This document shows, piece after piece, positions 53,741 through 63,850 of a stretch of DNA of 64,000 nucleotides. Source of the stretch: an uncultured SAR116 cluster alpha proteobacterium (lineage in GTDB: Bacteria > Pseudomonadota > Alphaproteobacteria > Puniceispirillales > Marisalimonadaceae); assembly GCA_902595515.1 (NCBI GenBank), contig CACJQK010000002.1:124001-188000 (forward strand). Reading direction: 5' to 3'. Under the pieces are notes generated by a model that was not told the origin of the DNA, did not search any database, and saw nothing but the letters and a program-made list of their open reading frames with translations. Both the position numbers and the translations under genes were made by a program. Each line of letters begins with the position of its first letter. Within the stretch, counting starts at the first letter, position 1.

Positions 53741-55373
53741 GAAAAGTGTAAAGAACGGTTAAAGTTGGAAAATAATTTTTTATATTTTTAATTATTTTTT
53801 TTGCTGTTATTTTATCTATTGCAGAAAAAGCTTCGTCAAGAATTAGAATATCTGGCATAATTGATAGGGCTCTTGCAATACATAAACGTTGTTTTTCTCC
53901 TCCAGACAAGACTCTACAATCTGCAGAAAAACGGTCAATCTTCATTTCGTCCGGAAAACAAACTACATCAAGGCTGAAATCTAATGTAGATTGATTTATA
54001 ACCCTTCCTAATGTCATATTTTCATAAACTGAACCTTCAATTAAGTGAGTAGATTGAGGAACGTATGTATAAATAAGTTTAGCTTCTGCAATTGTTAAAG
54101 GTTTTCCTAAATTTGGATAGACAAGAATTTCACCATTAGTAACTTTTGGTCTCCAAAAACCTACTAGAATATCTAGCAAAGAGCTCTTACCTGAACCTGT
54201 TATGCCCTCTAGGCGAACCCACTCTCCAGAATTTATTTCTAAATTAAAAGGACCTATCAACTTATTTTCAATGAAAAAGATAAAATTTTTAACAATAATT
54301 TTTTTAAATTTTTTAATTAAAGGACGGTTTTTGTAATTAATTTCATTTTCAAAAACTGATATAGCCTTTTTTATATAATCGTTTAGTTCAAAGACGAAAG
54401 TAACACTATGACTTATCAAACCTGAATGAGCACTTATCCTGTTAATTGCCGGATACATTCTTAGAAATGCAGCAAGACTAAAAACTAATGAAGAGTTAAG
54501 ACCTGTAGTCTTTTCCTCACTTCCAATTAAGAAAATAGAAAGTATAAATAAGATTGATAGAAATTCGATAATGGCCTTTAAACCAATTGTTAAACCAAAA
54601 ACTGAAATTTGATATTTCAGGACTTTATGATTGAACAAATCAAGTTGTTCAACAAACCAAAAAGTGACCCCAAGTGATTTAATCTCTCTATACATTGATT
54701 GAGCGTCAACAATAACTCTATTTTTTTTTTCGTCCTGTTGCTTCTGCTTATCTGAAAGATTTGAAATAATTTTAATTGTCATTAATAGTAAAATAAATAT
54801 CAAGATAAACAGACACGATAATAGTAATAAAACTTGATTTGGTAAGATTAATATCAACGCTATTGAGAATATTATTAAAGTTACTATTTCAATACTCAAT
54901 GCTGAGATTGCCTGTAGATAAGTTGAACAGAATATATTGACACCTCCGCTAACAAGTCTCATTTGTTTAACAGCATTAGATTTAGCGAATGTATGAACAT
55001 CAAAACTTAAACTTGTTAGGAAAACTTTTTTTGAAAGTTTACGAGCAATATTTGCTATTAGCATTGATACGCCTAAGGGACAAAAAAAGCCTGCAAAAAG
55101 CCTAACAGTGATTATAAATATTAGTATTTGTAGATCACTGAAATTTAACCCTAAACTATCTAAAAACAAATTTACATAATTGATAAATGGAGCTAACTCT
55201 TCACCACCAAAAAGAAATGCCACAACCAATCCAATAGAAAACAAGTCTAAAACAGACACTAGTAAGGCAGATGAAGTTAAAATAAATAAAACATTTAAAC
55301 TATTATATCCTGAGAAAGAGAAAATATTTATTGTGGATTTTATTAATAAGACTAAATTTTGAAAATAATTCAT
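53718..55373 (-). CDS. ABC transporter with fused membrane and ATPase domains, PglK/MsbA-like; candidate flippase
   Basis: A 551-residue half-transporter. Six membrane helices fill the first 320 residues. The ATPase has Walker A EGITGSGKSSLLD, Q-loop YVPQSTHLIEGSVYENM, signature LSGGEKQRLCIARAL, Walker B ILILDEAFSAID and the H-loop YTFHES. It ends seven residues after the H-loop histidine, so the usual last 25-30 residues are missing. PglK of this type flips lipid-linked oligosaccharide. As no Wzx-type flippase is in the window, this may be the translocase for the repeat unit. It overlaps its neighbours on both sides. Confidence 0.82.
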   Translation of the reverse strand: MNYFQNLVLLIKSTINIFSFSGYNSLNVLFILTSSALLVSVLDLFSIGLVVAFLFGGEELAPFINYVNLFLDSLGLNFSDLQILIFIITVRLFAGFFCPLGVSMLIANIARKLSKKVFLTSLSFDVHTFAKSNAVKQMRLVSGGVNIFCSTYLQAISALSIEIVTLIIFSIALILILPNQVLLLLSCLFILIFILLLMTIKIISNLSDKQKQQDEKKNRVIVDAQSMYREIKSLGVTFWFVEQLDLFNHKVLKYQISVFGLTIGLKAIIEFLSILFILSIFLIGSEEKTTGLNSSLVFSLAAFLRMYPAINRISAHSGLISHSVTFVFELNDYIKKAISVFENEINYKNRPLIKKFKKIIVKNFIFFIENKLIGPFNLEINSGEWVRLEGITGSGKSSLLDILVGFWRPKVTNGEILVYPNLGKPLTIAEAKLIYTYVPQSTHLIEGSVYENMTLGRVINQSTLDFSLDVVCFPDEMKIDRFSADCRVLSGGEKQRLCIARALSIMPDILILDEAFSAIDKITAKKIIKNIKNYFPTLTVLYTFHESLDFD

Positions 55374-56167
55374 TTATTTGCTAAAAATTTTAAAAATAAA
55401 TAATAGATTGGTCTTACAAAAAATTCAATAACGCTGTAAATTCTAATATGTCTACGACAATGTATCCAATTATAAATGTTGTAGGGAAATTTATTATTTT
55501 TGTGGCCGTTTACTTGATATGTAGGATTTTTTTTTGAAGGTATCCAGACTTCTAATTCTTCTTTTTTAAACTTACTTAGAAAAATAGAATTAGATAATTG
55601 ATCCCTAGTGTTCCATCTTTTTATTTCAAAAAACCATTCTTCAAAATAACTTTCAACTTTAATAGTTCTTTTAAACATAAATATATTATTTTCCGTAAGT
55701 AAAGCTTCTTTGTTGTCTTCATTTAAATATGACATTTGACGCTTTATTTCTATTAACTTATTAACATCTTTTATCTTGCTATTATTTAGTAAAAATTCAA
55801 ATTCATTTATTAATGAGTTTCTATGTGGGTGTTTTTTGACTAAAATTTGCTTTTGACTATTAATAAATTTATCTAAAACTCTTTCAAAACCTTTTTTAAT
55901 TATGATATTTCCATCTAAATATACGAAATGTTTATAATTAGGAAATATTTTAAATATATTAGTTTTTATGTAACGTGATAATAAGTAATTTGTTTTAAAT
56001 TTTGGGTAAATATTTCTATCTAGATTAACACCGAAAAGGTTAGGGATTTTTTTACAGTCGATACATAGAACTTTGATATCACAAAGAGGTAAGATTTTTT
56101 TAGTATTCTCTGGAAACAAATAATCATAATCAGAAGTGCATACCGTATATACTAGTGTATTTTTCAT
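55370..56167 (-). CDS. DUF616/TOD1-like putative glycosyltransferase
   Basis: A 265-residue protein. KNTLVYTVCTSDYDYLFPE opens it, the middle has KTNYLLSRYIKTNIFKIFPNYKHFVYLDGNIII and later VKKHPHRNSLINEFEFLL, the layout of DUF616 proteins (hydrophobic-Tyr-x-Asp-Gly-Asn, then H-P-x-R and E). Eukaryotic members are putative glycosyltransferases of the GT-A fold, where YLDGN would be the DxD-like site. The bacterial ones occur in glycan loci. It overlaps the ABC transporter gene by four bases. A C-terminal hydrophobic segment may tether it to the membrane. Confidence 0.7.
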   Translation of the reverse strand: MKNTLVYTVCTSDYDYLFPENTKKILPLCDIKVLCIDCKKIPNLFGVNLDRNIYPKFKTNYLLSRYIKTNIFKIFPNYKHFVYLDGNIIIKKGFERVLDKFINSQKQILVKKHPHRNSLINEFEFLLNNSKIKDVNKLIEIKRQMSYLNEDNKEALLTENNIFMFKRTIKVESYFEEWFFEIKRWNTRDQLSNSIFLSKFKKEELEVWIPSKKNPTYQVNGHKNNKFPYNIYNWIHCRRHIRIYSVIEFFVRPIYYLFLKFLANK

Positions 56168-56252
56168 TTAATAATTTCATCTAAATTTTTACTTAAAGTC
56201 ATAATTTATATATATACCTATTTAGAAAGAATTATATTGATTTTTTAGACAT

Positions 56253-57245
56253 CTATATTTCATTTGCTTGCAAAGCCCAATTAATAAGATCTTTAATTCC
56301 GTCTTCAATTTTAATTTTTTGGATAAAGCCTAGTGATCTTGCTTTTGTTAAGTCAGGTATCCTTCCTAAATCACCTGATGGTTCATTTTTATTGAAACGC
56401 AAAATTAATTTTTTTTCATCAAAATATTTGATAATTATTTCGGATACTCTTTTAATTGAAGTTGCATATGGATCTCCAATTTGAGCCTTATCAAAAATTT
56501 TAAGAGGTTTAGAGGATAATAAAGCGGAAGTTAAAAAATCCGCAACATCTCTTGCGTCTATAAATGAACGTGATTGCTCACCAGAACCCCAAACATCCAA
56601 AATTTCTCCTTTTTTTAAATTTTTTGCTTTCTTTATCAAAGAAGGAATTACTTGTGATCTTGATAAATCAAAATCACAATAAAATCCATATACATTATGT
56701 AGTATGATACTACATGTTTCGGTATTTTTATTTTTTCCAAGTTGTTCAGTTAAAATTTCACCCATTAATTTAGACCATCCATAAGTGGATTCTGGTGCTG
56801 CTGGAAATTTAGATTCTTCGAATAATTTGCTATTTATTCCATTTTGTAGATGCTTGGGGAAACTACAAGCAGTTCCAACATAAATATATCTGGGTATTTT
56901 TTTTTTGTTGATGTAACTTGTTACGTTAGCATCAATTAAAAGATTTTGGTTTAATAATTCAAATTCATTATTAAACACATACTTGATACCAGCCACTACA
57001 TCAGCCAAGTGTACAACAGCGTCTGGAATTGGAAACAAGGTATCATCAATATTTTTTGATAAATCACATTCATAAAATTCAAAATTACTTCCTGTCTCAG
57101 AAGCATGAGATTTAAGTAAATCAATATTACTTGATTTTCCCCTAAAAAAATTGTCAACACCTATGACTTCAATAGAATTATCAAGAAGATTTTTAATTAG
57201 AGCTGTGCCAATCATTCCAGCAGCGCCTGTGACTAAAGCTTTCAA
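56253..57245 (-). CDS. NAD-dependent nucleotide-sugar epimerase/dehydratase
   Basis: A 330-residue extended SDR. LVTGAAGMIGTALIKNLL binds NAD, VGTACSFPKHLQ is the serine region (close to GDP-mannose-3,5-epimerase-type SSACIYP motifs), YGWSKLMGEILTEQ holds Tyr-Lys, and HNVYGFYCDFDLSRSQVIPSL follows. It probably epimerises or reduces a GDP- or UDP-sugar of this locus; the exact substrate is not clear. It overlaps the GT2 gene by four bases. Confidence 0.83.
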   Translation of the reverse strand: MKALVTGAAGMIGTALIKNLLDNSIEVIGVDNFFRGKSSNIDLLKSHASETGSNFEFYECDLSKNIDDTLFPIPDAVVHLADVVAGIKYVFNNEFELLNQNLLIDANVTSYINKKKIPRYIYVGTACSFPKHLQNGINSKLFEESKFPAAPESTYGWSKLMGEILTEQLGKNKNTETCSIILHNVYGFYCDFDLSRSQVIPSLIKKAKNLKKGEILDVWGSGEQSRSFIDARDVADFLTSALLSSKPLKIFDKAQIGDPYATSIKRVSEIIIKYFDEKKLILRFNKNEPSGDLGRIPDLTKARSLGFIQKIKIEDGIKDLINWALQANEI

Positions 57246-58000
57246 TTTGTTCTCCGCTTTATAAATTTCCTTAAAATTGGTGGTAAACAGTAAAAAAAAC
57301 TTAATATTACTAATAGTTTTTGTAAATTAAACCCTTTTATTATTTTTAGCCTCTCATAAAACACTTGTGATCTTTTTGTGTCACTTAAACCACCTGGTTC
57401 TACAGTTACAAGTATTGTATTATCAACATTAAAAGAATATCCAGATTTTTTTAACCTATGCAAAACATCAAAATCTGCAGAGATTTTATATTTTGAATCA
57501 TAAAAAAAGTTTTCATGCACCCGTTTCCTAAATATAATAGCTTGGTGTGAAGTAGGCATTTTATATACAAATTTTTGAAAATTGTTTGGTTTGAATGTTT
57601 TTCCTTTAATTTCATATCCCATAAATAAAATGTCAACTTTATTTAATTTTTTAGTTATTTCTTGTAAATCAACATTTTTTTTTATTTGATCACCAGCGTT
57701 TAAAAACATAACATATTCTCCGATAGCATTACACAAGCCAATATTCATCGCATTGTAAATGCCAGAACTTTGATCTTTTAAAACTCTTGCTGAGATTGCA
57801 GAATTTAAAGATAGCATTTTTGCTAATTTAGAATTACCACCGTCAATTATAGTCCAAAGGAAGCTAGATTTTTTTTGACTTATTATGTTTTGAGCAGTTA
57901 AAGCAAGCCCGTCATCGTTGTTAGACGAAATTGTTATAATTTCTAAAAGTTTTGGTAACAAAACATTATTTTTAGAAACCTTAGCGTCTACTTTGGACAT
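57242..58000 (-). CDS. Family 2 glycosyltransferase (WcaE-like)
   Basis: A 252-residue GT2. The N-terminal LEIITISSNNDDGLALTAQNI and TIIDGGNSKLAKM are the variant first motifs, then DQSSGIYNAMNIGLCNAIGEYVMFLNAGD matches colanic acid WcaE, with NAGD in place of DxD as usual in that subgroup. TSHQAIIFRKRV and KISADFDVLHRL complete it. It overlaps the Wzz-like gene by 20 bases. It is probably one of the chain-building enzymes. Confidence 0.85.
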   Translation of the reverse strand: MSKVDAKVSKNNVLLPKLLEIITISSNNDDGLALTAQNIISQKKSSFLWTIIDGGNSKLAKMLSLNSAISARVLKDQSSGIYNAMNIGLCNAIGEYVMFLNAGDQIKKNVDLQEITKKLNKVDILFMGYEIKGKTFKPNNFQKFVYKMPTSHQAIIFRKRVHENFFYDSKYKISADFDVLHRLKKSGYSFNVDNTILVTVEPGGLSDTKRSQVFYERLKIIKGFNLQKLLVILSFFYCLPPILRKFIKRRTN

Positions 58001-59351
58001 TTATTTGAGTTTTCGATTTAAAATCGAGAATAAATAAAAAAATTAATCCATATATAATCCCAATAAATATACCAAAAGATCCTACAAGAATTAAATTACG
58101 TATATTAATTATATTTTTTTGCCCAATCAATTGCGGCTTTACAAAAGGGTAATACTTATCATTTTCTTTAGGAATAAAGTTTTCCTTATAATCACTTATA
58201 AAATTATTATATATTTTTAGACTATCAAATATTTCGTTATACATGTATTCTGTTAAAGTACCTCCATCATTATTTAAACTCTGGATTTCATCAATCTCTC
58301 TTTTTGTCTTAGCTAGTTCATTTTCCAAATTACTTCTTTTTGAAATATGATTTAGGTAAATTTGAGACTCATATTCGTTATGTTTAAGTTCAGTAAGCAT
58401 TTTTAAAGCATCAGCATTTATTTCATTACTAGTCATTACACCAATCTTTTCCTCATTTGCATCTTCTTTCTTGAGAAAAGTAATTGTGCGATCAATACCA
58501 GCTAGTTTTTCTTCTAATTCTAATTTATTCATTTTAAGACTATTTAAAAAAAACAGAATTTCAGATGTTTCTTTTTTCACTTCAGAATTAAAATAAGGTA
58601 TTAAATATATTGTTTTTAGTAGTTTCAATTTTATTAAAATATCACTACTTTTATTTCCACCTTTTGAAGATAATAATGAAAAATTTCTTTGGTCATACAA
58701 TTTTAATTTTTCTAGTGTATTAATTGCATTTGAAACGGTGTCATAAGTTACCAAAGCTTTCACATTTACTTTATTAATTTTGGCTATATTTTCTGAATCT
58801 GGGGATATGTAAAAATCTTTTAAATAAGTACTTGCGAATATTCTGTTCCATGTTGAAGGGAATGCAGTTAAAATTTCAGTGGCCTGTTTAACACTTAGGC
58901 CTAAACTTTGATAATCAAATGAAATTCTTGCTGACAATCTGTTAGCACTCTCAATTTTCTTAACCATCTGTTTTCCTAAAGCTTCTATTTCAGCAGGTTT
59001 TAATCCAGGTTTTCTCATCATTATTTGATGTTCCTTCTGGATAAAAGGAGTTAGTGGACTTATGGCATCAACACTGAAACTATTTTGAAGATCTTCTGCG
59101 TTTATGTCCCATTTTTTTTGAAGCTCTTTAAAAACTGCTAGTGTGCTTGTGTCATTTATAAAATAAGAGTTTCCTTCATTACTATTATTGAATTGAATAT
59201 AGTAAACCAAAAAATTCTTTGGATACACTTTTTGGGTATAACTATAGGCAAAAAACAATAAAATGAAAACACAAGGAAATAATATGACATAATATCTAAT
59301 CTTCCAAAATGATAGGATTACTTGTTTTATGTTTATCTCAAAATCACTCAT
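57981..59351 (-). CDS. Wzz-like chain-length determinant / polysaccharide co-polymerase
   Basis: A 456-residue protein with a membrane helix at each end (about 17-35 and 425-448) and a long, charged, helix-rich periplasmic part with coiled-coil character between. That is the PCP1/PCP3 architecture; there is no C-terminal tyrosine kinase. NIINIRNLILVGSFGIFIGIIYGLIFLF is the second helix with the usual glycine pattern. It would work with the Wzy-like protein to set chain length. It is preceded by about 80 non-coding bases after fcl. Confidence 0.78.
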   Translation of the reverse strand: MSDFEINIKQVILSFWKIRYYVILFPCVFILLFFAYSYTQKVYPKNFLVYYIQFNNSNEGNSYFINDTSTLAVFKELQKKWDINAEDLQNSFSVDAISPLTPFIQKEHQIMMRKPGLKPAEIEALGKQMVKKIESANRLSARISFDYQSLGLSVKQATEILTAFPSTWNRIFASTYLKDFYISPDSENIAKINKVNVKALVTYDTVSNAINTLEKLKLYDQRNFSLLSSKGGNKSSDILIKLKLLKTIYLIPYFNSEVKKETSEILFFLNSLKMNKLELEEKLAGIDRTITFLKKEDANEEKIGVMTSNEINADALKMLTELKHNEYESQIYLNHISKRSNLENELAKTKREIDEIQSLNNDGGTLTEYMYNEIFDSLKIYNNFISDYKENFIPKENDKYYPFVKPQLIGQKNIINIRNLILVGSFGIFIGIIYGLIFLFILDFKSKTQINVQSRR

Positions 59352-59434
59352 ACCAATTTCCTTACGTGAAATAAATTGACTTTTAATTATGCTAAAGAAA
59401 TTAAATACTAACTATAACAAAAATAAATAAAAGT

Positions 59435-60397
59435 CTAAATTTTTAGATAATCTTTTTTATTACAATACCACTCATAGGCATCTTTAAGTCCAATTTCTAA
59501 ATTAATTGAACTATTCCAGCCTAAATTTTTTAACTTTGATACATCTAAAAGCTTTCGAGGAGTTCCATCGGGTTTTCCTTCATCAAAAATTATACTACCC
59601 TTAAAACCGACAACTACACTAACTAATTCTGCTAATTCTTTAATAGTAACATCATAACCAGTTCCTACATTAATATGAGGAGCTTGTTGAGAAGTAACAT
59701 TATCATATTCTTGACGATCTAATCCTAACACGAACAAACATGCGCTTGCCATATCGTCAACATGTAGAAACTCTCGCCTAGGATTTCCAGTCCCCCATAC
59801 CACTACTTCTTTTTGTTTATTTAACTTTGCTTCATGAAACCTTCGTAATAATGAAGGTACAACATGGCTGTTTTCCGGGTGAAAATTATCACCTGGACCA
59901 TAAAGATTAGTTGGCATTACTGCTCTATAATCTCTTCCATATTGACGATGATAACTATCACACATTTTTAACCCAGCGATTTTGGCAATCGCATATGGCT
60001 CGTTGGTTGGTTCTAGTTTTCCATCCAGTAAATAATGTTCTTTTATAGGCTGAGGAGAATGTTTTGGGTAAATGCATGATGATCCTAAAAATAATAATTT
60101 ATTAATATCCAGACGATGAGCACAATCTATGATATTTGTTTGTATTTGAAGATTTTCATTAATAAATTGAGCAGGATAGATGTTGTTTGCATTAATTCCT
60201 CCAACCTTTGCGGCTGCTAATATTATCTGAGTGGGTTTATTTTTTTCTAAAAAGTTTCTTACTGCATACTGATTTGTAAGATCTAGTTGTTTCCTAGATG
60301 CTGTGATAAGATTTAAATCTTTCTTTTTGGACAGAATTCTAAGTATTGCACTGCCGACCATACCATTATGACCTGCTATATATATTGAGTTTTTCAT
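59435..60397 (-). CDS. fcl: GDP-L-fucose synthase
   Basis: A 320-residue WcaG/Fcl. [17 protein letters not shown] is the NADP loop, [15 protein letters not shown] has the catalytic serine and cysteine, and [21 protein letters not shown] the Tyr-Lys. [23 protein letters not shown] holds the catalytic histidine. It converts GDP-4-keto-6-deoxymannose to GDP-L-fucose. It follows gmd by about 30 bases, and the GT11 in this locus would use its product. Confidence 0.95.
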   Translation of the reverse strand: MKNSIYIAGHNGMVGSAILRILSKKKDLNLITASRKQLDLTNQYAVRNFLEKNKPTQIILAAAKVGGINANNIYPAQFINENLQIQTNIIDCAHRLDINKLLFLGSSCIYPKHSPQPIKEHYLLDGKLEPTNEPYAIAKIAGLKMCDSYHRQYGRDYRAVMPTNLYGPGDNFHPENSHVVPSLLRRFHEAKLNKQKEVVVWGTGNPRREFLHVDDMASACLFVLGLDRQEYDNVTSQQAPHINVGTGYDVTIKELAELVSVVVGFKGSIIFDEGKPDGTPRKLLDVSKLKNLGWNSSINLEIGLKDAYEWYCNKKDYLKI

Positions 60398-60428
60398 TTA
60401 CTTAATCCTACAAAAAAATTTATTATAC

Positions 60429-61520
60429 TTATGTAATAGACTTTTTTTGTGCTTCTTTATTTAAAATATTGTAATCCTCAAGTACCATTTGGCGACACAT
60501 CTCTCTTGCTGAAATTTTAGGTTCCCAACCCAAAACTTTTTTAGCTAAGCTGGCATCACCAAGCAAAGAATCAACCTCAGAAGGTCGGAAATATCTTGGA
60601 TTAATCCGAATTATTTTTTGTCCAATTTGAGCGCCAGTCGCCTTATCACCATTGATTTTAACAATTTTTCCAACTTCTTCCAATCCGCTACCATTAAATT
60701 CAATAATCATACCTAGGTCTTCGCAAGCCCATGTAATAAAATCACGAACAGAATGCTGCTTACCAGTAGCTATAACAAAATCTTTTGGATAATCTAACTG
60801 AAGCATTAACCACTGCATTTCAACATAATCTTTTGCATGACCCCAGTCTCTTAAAGAATTGATGTTTCCCATATATAAACAATCTTCCAAACCAAGGGCT
60901 ATTTGCGCAATGCCACGAGTTATTTTACGAGTTACAAATGTTTCACCACGACGTGGGCTTTCGTGATTAAACAATATGCCATTGCAAACAAACATATTGT
61001 AAGCTTCACGATAGTTAACAGAAATCCAGTAAGAATATAGTTTTGCAACTGCATAAGGAGAACGTGGATAAAATGGTGTTTTTTCATTTTGAGGAACTTG
61101 TTGAACTAGACCATAAAGTTCTGAAGATGAAGCTTGATAAAATTTTGTTTTTTTTAAACCTAAAAACCTTACAGCCTCTAATAGTCTTAATGTTCCAAGA
61201 GCATCAATGTTTGCTGTGTATTCAGGGGTTTCAAAACTAACTGCGACATGACTTTGTGCAGCAAGGTTATATATTTCGTCAGGTTTAACTTCACTAATTA
61301 CTTTTGTTAAGTTAGATGAATCTGCCAGATCTCCATAATGAAGTTTTAAATTTTGTTCATCTGTATTTGGATCCTGGTAGAGATGGTCTATTCTTCCAGT
61401 ATTTAAAGAAGAAGACCGTCTTTTTAAACCATGTACTTCATATCCTCTATCAATTAAAAATTCAGCCAGATACGAACCATCCTGTCCAGTTACACCGGTA
61501 ATTAGAGCTCTTTTTTTCAT
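60429..61520 (-). CDS. gmd: GDP-mannose 4,6-dehydratase
   Basis: A 363-residue Gmd. [25 protein letters not shown] begins it, followed by [55 protein letters not shown] and [17 protein letters not shown], all diagnostic. It makes GDP-4-keto-6-deoxymannose, the substrate of Fcl. A promoter may lie in the short gap after the SDR gene upstream. No GDP-mannose synthesis gene is in the window. Confidence 0.96.
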   Translation of the reverse strand: MKKRALITGVTGQDGSYLAEFLIDRGYEVHGLKRRSSSLNTGRIDHLYQDPNTDEQNLKLHYGDLADSSNLTKVISEVKPDEIYNLAAQSHVAVSFETPEYTANIDALGTLRLLEAVRFLGLKKTKFYQASSSELYGLVQQVPQNEKTPFYPRSPYAVAKLYSYWISVNYREAYNMFVCNGILFNHESPRRGETFVTRKITRGIAQIALGLEDCLYMGNINSLRDWGHAKDYVEMQWLMLQLDYPKDFVIATGKQHSVRDFITWACEDLGMIIEFNGSGLEEVGKIVKINGDKATGAQIGQKIIRINPRYFRPSEVDSLLGDASLAKKVLGWEPKISAREMCRQMVLEDYNILNKEAQKKSIT

Positions 61521-61569
61521 AATTTTACCTGCTTTTTTACTTTTCTATAGACTTTAAAATTAGTCGAAA

Positions 61570-62244
61570 TTACCATTCATCCTCACTCCTCAAATCAATC
61601 TCTATGTCTTCACGGTCAAAATAGTTTCGATATTTTTTATATATTAATTCAGAGGCTTTTTGAGGATCTTCAGCTTTTGTTTGATGAAATTTTTTCATAT
61701 CGGGATATAAAAACACATCCAAAGACTTTATTTGTTTATTCATATTTGTACTCAAAATACCAGGACTGATTAGTTTAAAATTCAATTCTGGAAAATCTTT
61801 TTGATACTGAAGTAACATAGATCTAAAAGCAGATTTAGTAACACAGTAATTCAGCCAACCATCATAATTTTTAGTAGCAGCTCCAGATGATATTCCAATA
61901 AAATATTTACATCCATTTAATATACTCCAATCAATAATGATTTTGTTAGCAACTACATTGATTTTTAAGGCTTCTAAAAATTCTTCCACTTTTATCTCAT
62001 TAGCAGATCCAATAGTGCCCAATGTTCCTGCATTTAATATACATAATTCATGCTTAATTTTATTCATTTCTAATTTTTGTTTTAAACCTGATAAATCCTC
62101 TAAATTAGATATAATATTATATTGGCTTGAAGATATCCTTCTGGAAATGTTTATAATGTCATAATACTTTGAAAATGATTTGTATAAATACTTTCCAAGA
62201 CCAGAAGATGCGCCAGTGATTACTATTGATTTGTTTTTACTCAT
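61570..62244 (-). CDS. Short-chain dehydrogenase/reductase of an acidic-sugar-like module
   Basis: A 224-residue SDR. SIVITGASSGLGKYLYKSF is the cofactor loop, CILNAGTLG takes the place of NNAG, GISSGAATKNYDGWLNYCVTKSAF holds the catalytic Ser, Tyr and Lys. The lack of the usual C-terminal GGxx ending and its adjacency to an aldolase and a cytidylyltransferase suggest a sugar or keto-acid substrate rather than fatty acid. It overlaps the aldolase gene by eight bases and is the last gene of that unit. Confidence 0.82.
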   Translation of the reverse strand: MSKNKSIVITGASSGLGKYLYKSFSKYYDIINISRRISSSQYNIISNLEDLSGLKQKLEMNKIKHELCILNAGTLGTIGSANEIKVEEFLEALKINVVANKIIIDWSILNGCKYFIGISSGAATKNYDGWLNYCVTKSAFRSMLLQYQKDFPELNFKLISPGILSTNMNKQIKSLDVFLYPDMKKFHQTKAEDPQKASELIYKKYRNYFDREDIEIDLRSEDEW

Positions 62245-63181
62245 TAGTTAAGAATTTTTTATTATAATTATCTTTTGAAAATCCTGTAATTCCCTCTAAA
62301 CGAGTTGCAAACTCGCTTGGAGCAAGACCTATTTTTTCAGCTTCAACCGCATAATGATCTGTAATACTATCTCTAGCCGTTAAAATCCCATATGGTCCAG
62401 ACGGCATTAAGAACAAATTCTTATCTATTATTAAATGATCTAATATATGTTCTCTTCCACGAATATCAAAAACGTGCTCTAATCTTAAATTACCCAAACC
62501 CTTACCTAAACCACCTAGAGAAACATCCGTTGCTTCAAAACCAGCGTTTAAAAGATTCCTATAATTAAAATAAGCTTTTCCTGAATGGTCATGTAGGTGA
62601 AGTCCAGGTGTCATGCCAATTTCTTTAATCAACTTTGTGTATTTCTTAAATATTGCTAATTTTTGACCTAAATCAAGACTTCCATGCGTATCAGCGAAGT
62701 ACATGAAATCTGCGTTTGAACCAGTTGCTAACTGACATGCTATTGCTAAATCATCTTCTGTATAATTAGTAATATTGAAAAAATTTATACTTAATTTACA
62801 TCTAGCATATTTTTTTAGCTCTTTTACAAACATGCAACCTTCTTTTATATCCTCTTTTCGCAAACAAACCCTAATTAATCCTAATTCTTTGAAATTAAAA
62901 TTACTTGGAAAATCTTCGATATTGTGAGAACAGTAATGATAATCAACCATAATAGAGACTTTTTTCTTAGTCATTTTACAGATAGATTTAAGTAATTTTT
63001 CTTCAATAGAGTAAAAAGGACCGTCAAATTTACCACTTTGCTTCCAATATCCTAGTTCAATAAATTCAATTTCTGGAAACAAACTGATAGATTCCATATA
63101 CCTTTGAACAAATTCTAATGGCCAATTAAAGCCATGTTGGTGCCCACCATCTCTAAGAGTAACATCAATAAATTTCATCAT
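62237..63181 (-). CDS. DRE-TIM (HMGL/DmpG-like) aldolase or synthase
   Basis: A 314-residue TIM-barrel protein. FIDVTLRDGGHQHGFNWP is the R-D-G metal-site motif in the 4-hydroxy-2-oxovalerate aldolase form, GLHLHDHSGKAYFNYRN has the metal-binding histidines, and VSLGGLGKGLGNLRLEHV is the conserved glycine-rich stretch. The family forms or breaks C-C bonds of keto acids with a divalent metal. In this place, between an SDR and a CMP-sugar synthetase-like gene, it may build the carbon skeleton of a keto sugar acid instead of degrading aromatics. It overlaps the upstream gene by four bases (ATGA). Confidence 0.8.
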   Translation of the reverse strand: MMKFIDVTLRDGGHQHGFNWPLEFVQRYMESISLFPEIEFIELGYWKQSGKFDGPFYSIEEKLLKSICKMTKKKVSIMVDYHYCSHNIEDFPSNFNFKELGLIRVCLRKEDIKEGCMFVKELKKYARCKLSINFFNITNYTEDDLAIACQLATGSNADFMYFADTHGSLDLGQKLAIFKKYTKLIKEIGMTPGLHLHDHSGKAYFNYRNLLNAGFEATDVSLGGLGKGLGNLRLEHVFDIRGREHILDHLIIDKNLFLMPSGPYGILTARDSITDHYAVEAEKIGLAPSEFATRLEGITGFSKDNYNKKFLTNE

Positions 63182-63849
63182 TTATCTTTCAAAAACCTTG
63201 CAAATTCTAGGTCATCAAAATTGTCAATTTCGACACTTTCAATATGACTTAATGGATAGAAAAGTAATGGTTCTGGTAAACGTTTTTTTTGATCCAATAT
63301 ATCACCTGCTTTTGCAATAAAAAAAGCACCCTTCGACACAAAAATTGGAGATAAATCTTGGGTGCGTTGAACTCTATCTGTAAAAAAATTTACAGAAGAA
63401 ACATCACTATCATTTTTTAACCATACAAAATCTTGAATTTTTAAAACTGAATGAATAGACTTGGCATAAGGATCATTGCGTAACACATTGACTGCATCAA
63501 ATATCGTGTTTTTTTTTAGAAATGGGGACGTTATATGTGTTAATACTACTATCTCGGATGTATCTAAGGTGTGGCAAAAATCAAATAACATATCCTCAAC
63601 CGGACTAGAATCAATGTTTTCATTATTTTCCCAATCTATATGTCTTTGTTTCCTTTTAATTACATTAATTGATTTCATGTTAGAATTTTGAATTTGATCT
63701 ATAAACTTTTGACTGTCTGAATTTACCGTTACATCAAGGTCCTTTAATTCGGAAAGTAAATGCCACCAGAGAGGATGACCATTAATATCTTTAAAATTTT
63801 TGTAAGGTATTCTTTTTGAATCTTCTTTTATTATTGTGAAGACTTTCAT
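63178..63849 (-). CDS. CMP-sugar synthetase-like (acylneuraminate cytidylyltransferase family)
   Basis: A 223-residue protein from ATG 63849; the ATG at 63864 would overlap the upstream gene, while 63849 starts one base after its stop. MKVFTIIKEDSKRIPYKNFKDINGHPLW is a NeuA/KdsB-like N-terminus with a modified signature (E/D-S-K-R rather than A-R-x-x-S-K-R). VVLTHITSPFLKKNTI matches the CTP-site HITSPF of NeuA. It should activate a 2-keto sugar acid as its CMP derivative. The substrate is unknown; no neuB or neuC homologue is in view. Confidence 0.78.
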   Translation of the reverse strand: MKVFTIIKEDSKRIPYKNFKDINGHPLWWHLLSELKDLDVTVNSDSQKFIDQIQNSNMKSINVIKRKQRHIDWENNENIDSSPVEDMLFDFCHTLDTSEIVVLTHITSPFLKKNTIFDAVNVLRNDPYAKSIHSVLKIQDFVWLKNDSDVSSVNFFTDRVQRTQDLSPIFVSKGAFFIAKAGDILDQKKRLPEPLLFYPLSHIESVEIDNFDDLEFARFLKDK

Positions 63850-63850
63850 A

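Noticed and set aside
37203-63849. Mobile elements within the variable glycan block
   Set aside because: I looked for transposase-like frames, terminal inverted repeats and integrase motifs and saw none; the mosaic look has to come from homologous or unseen recombination.
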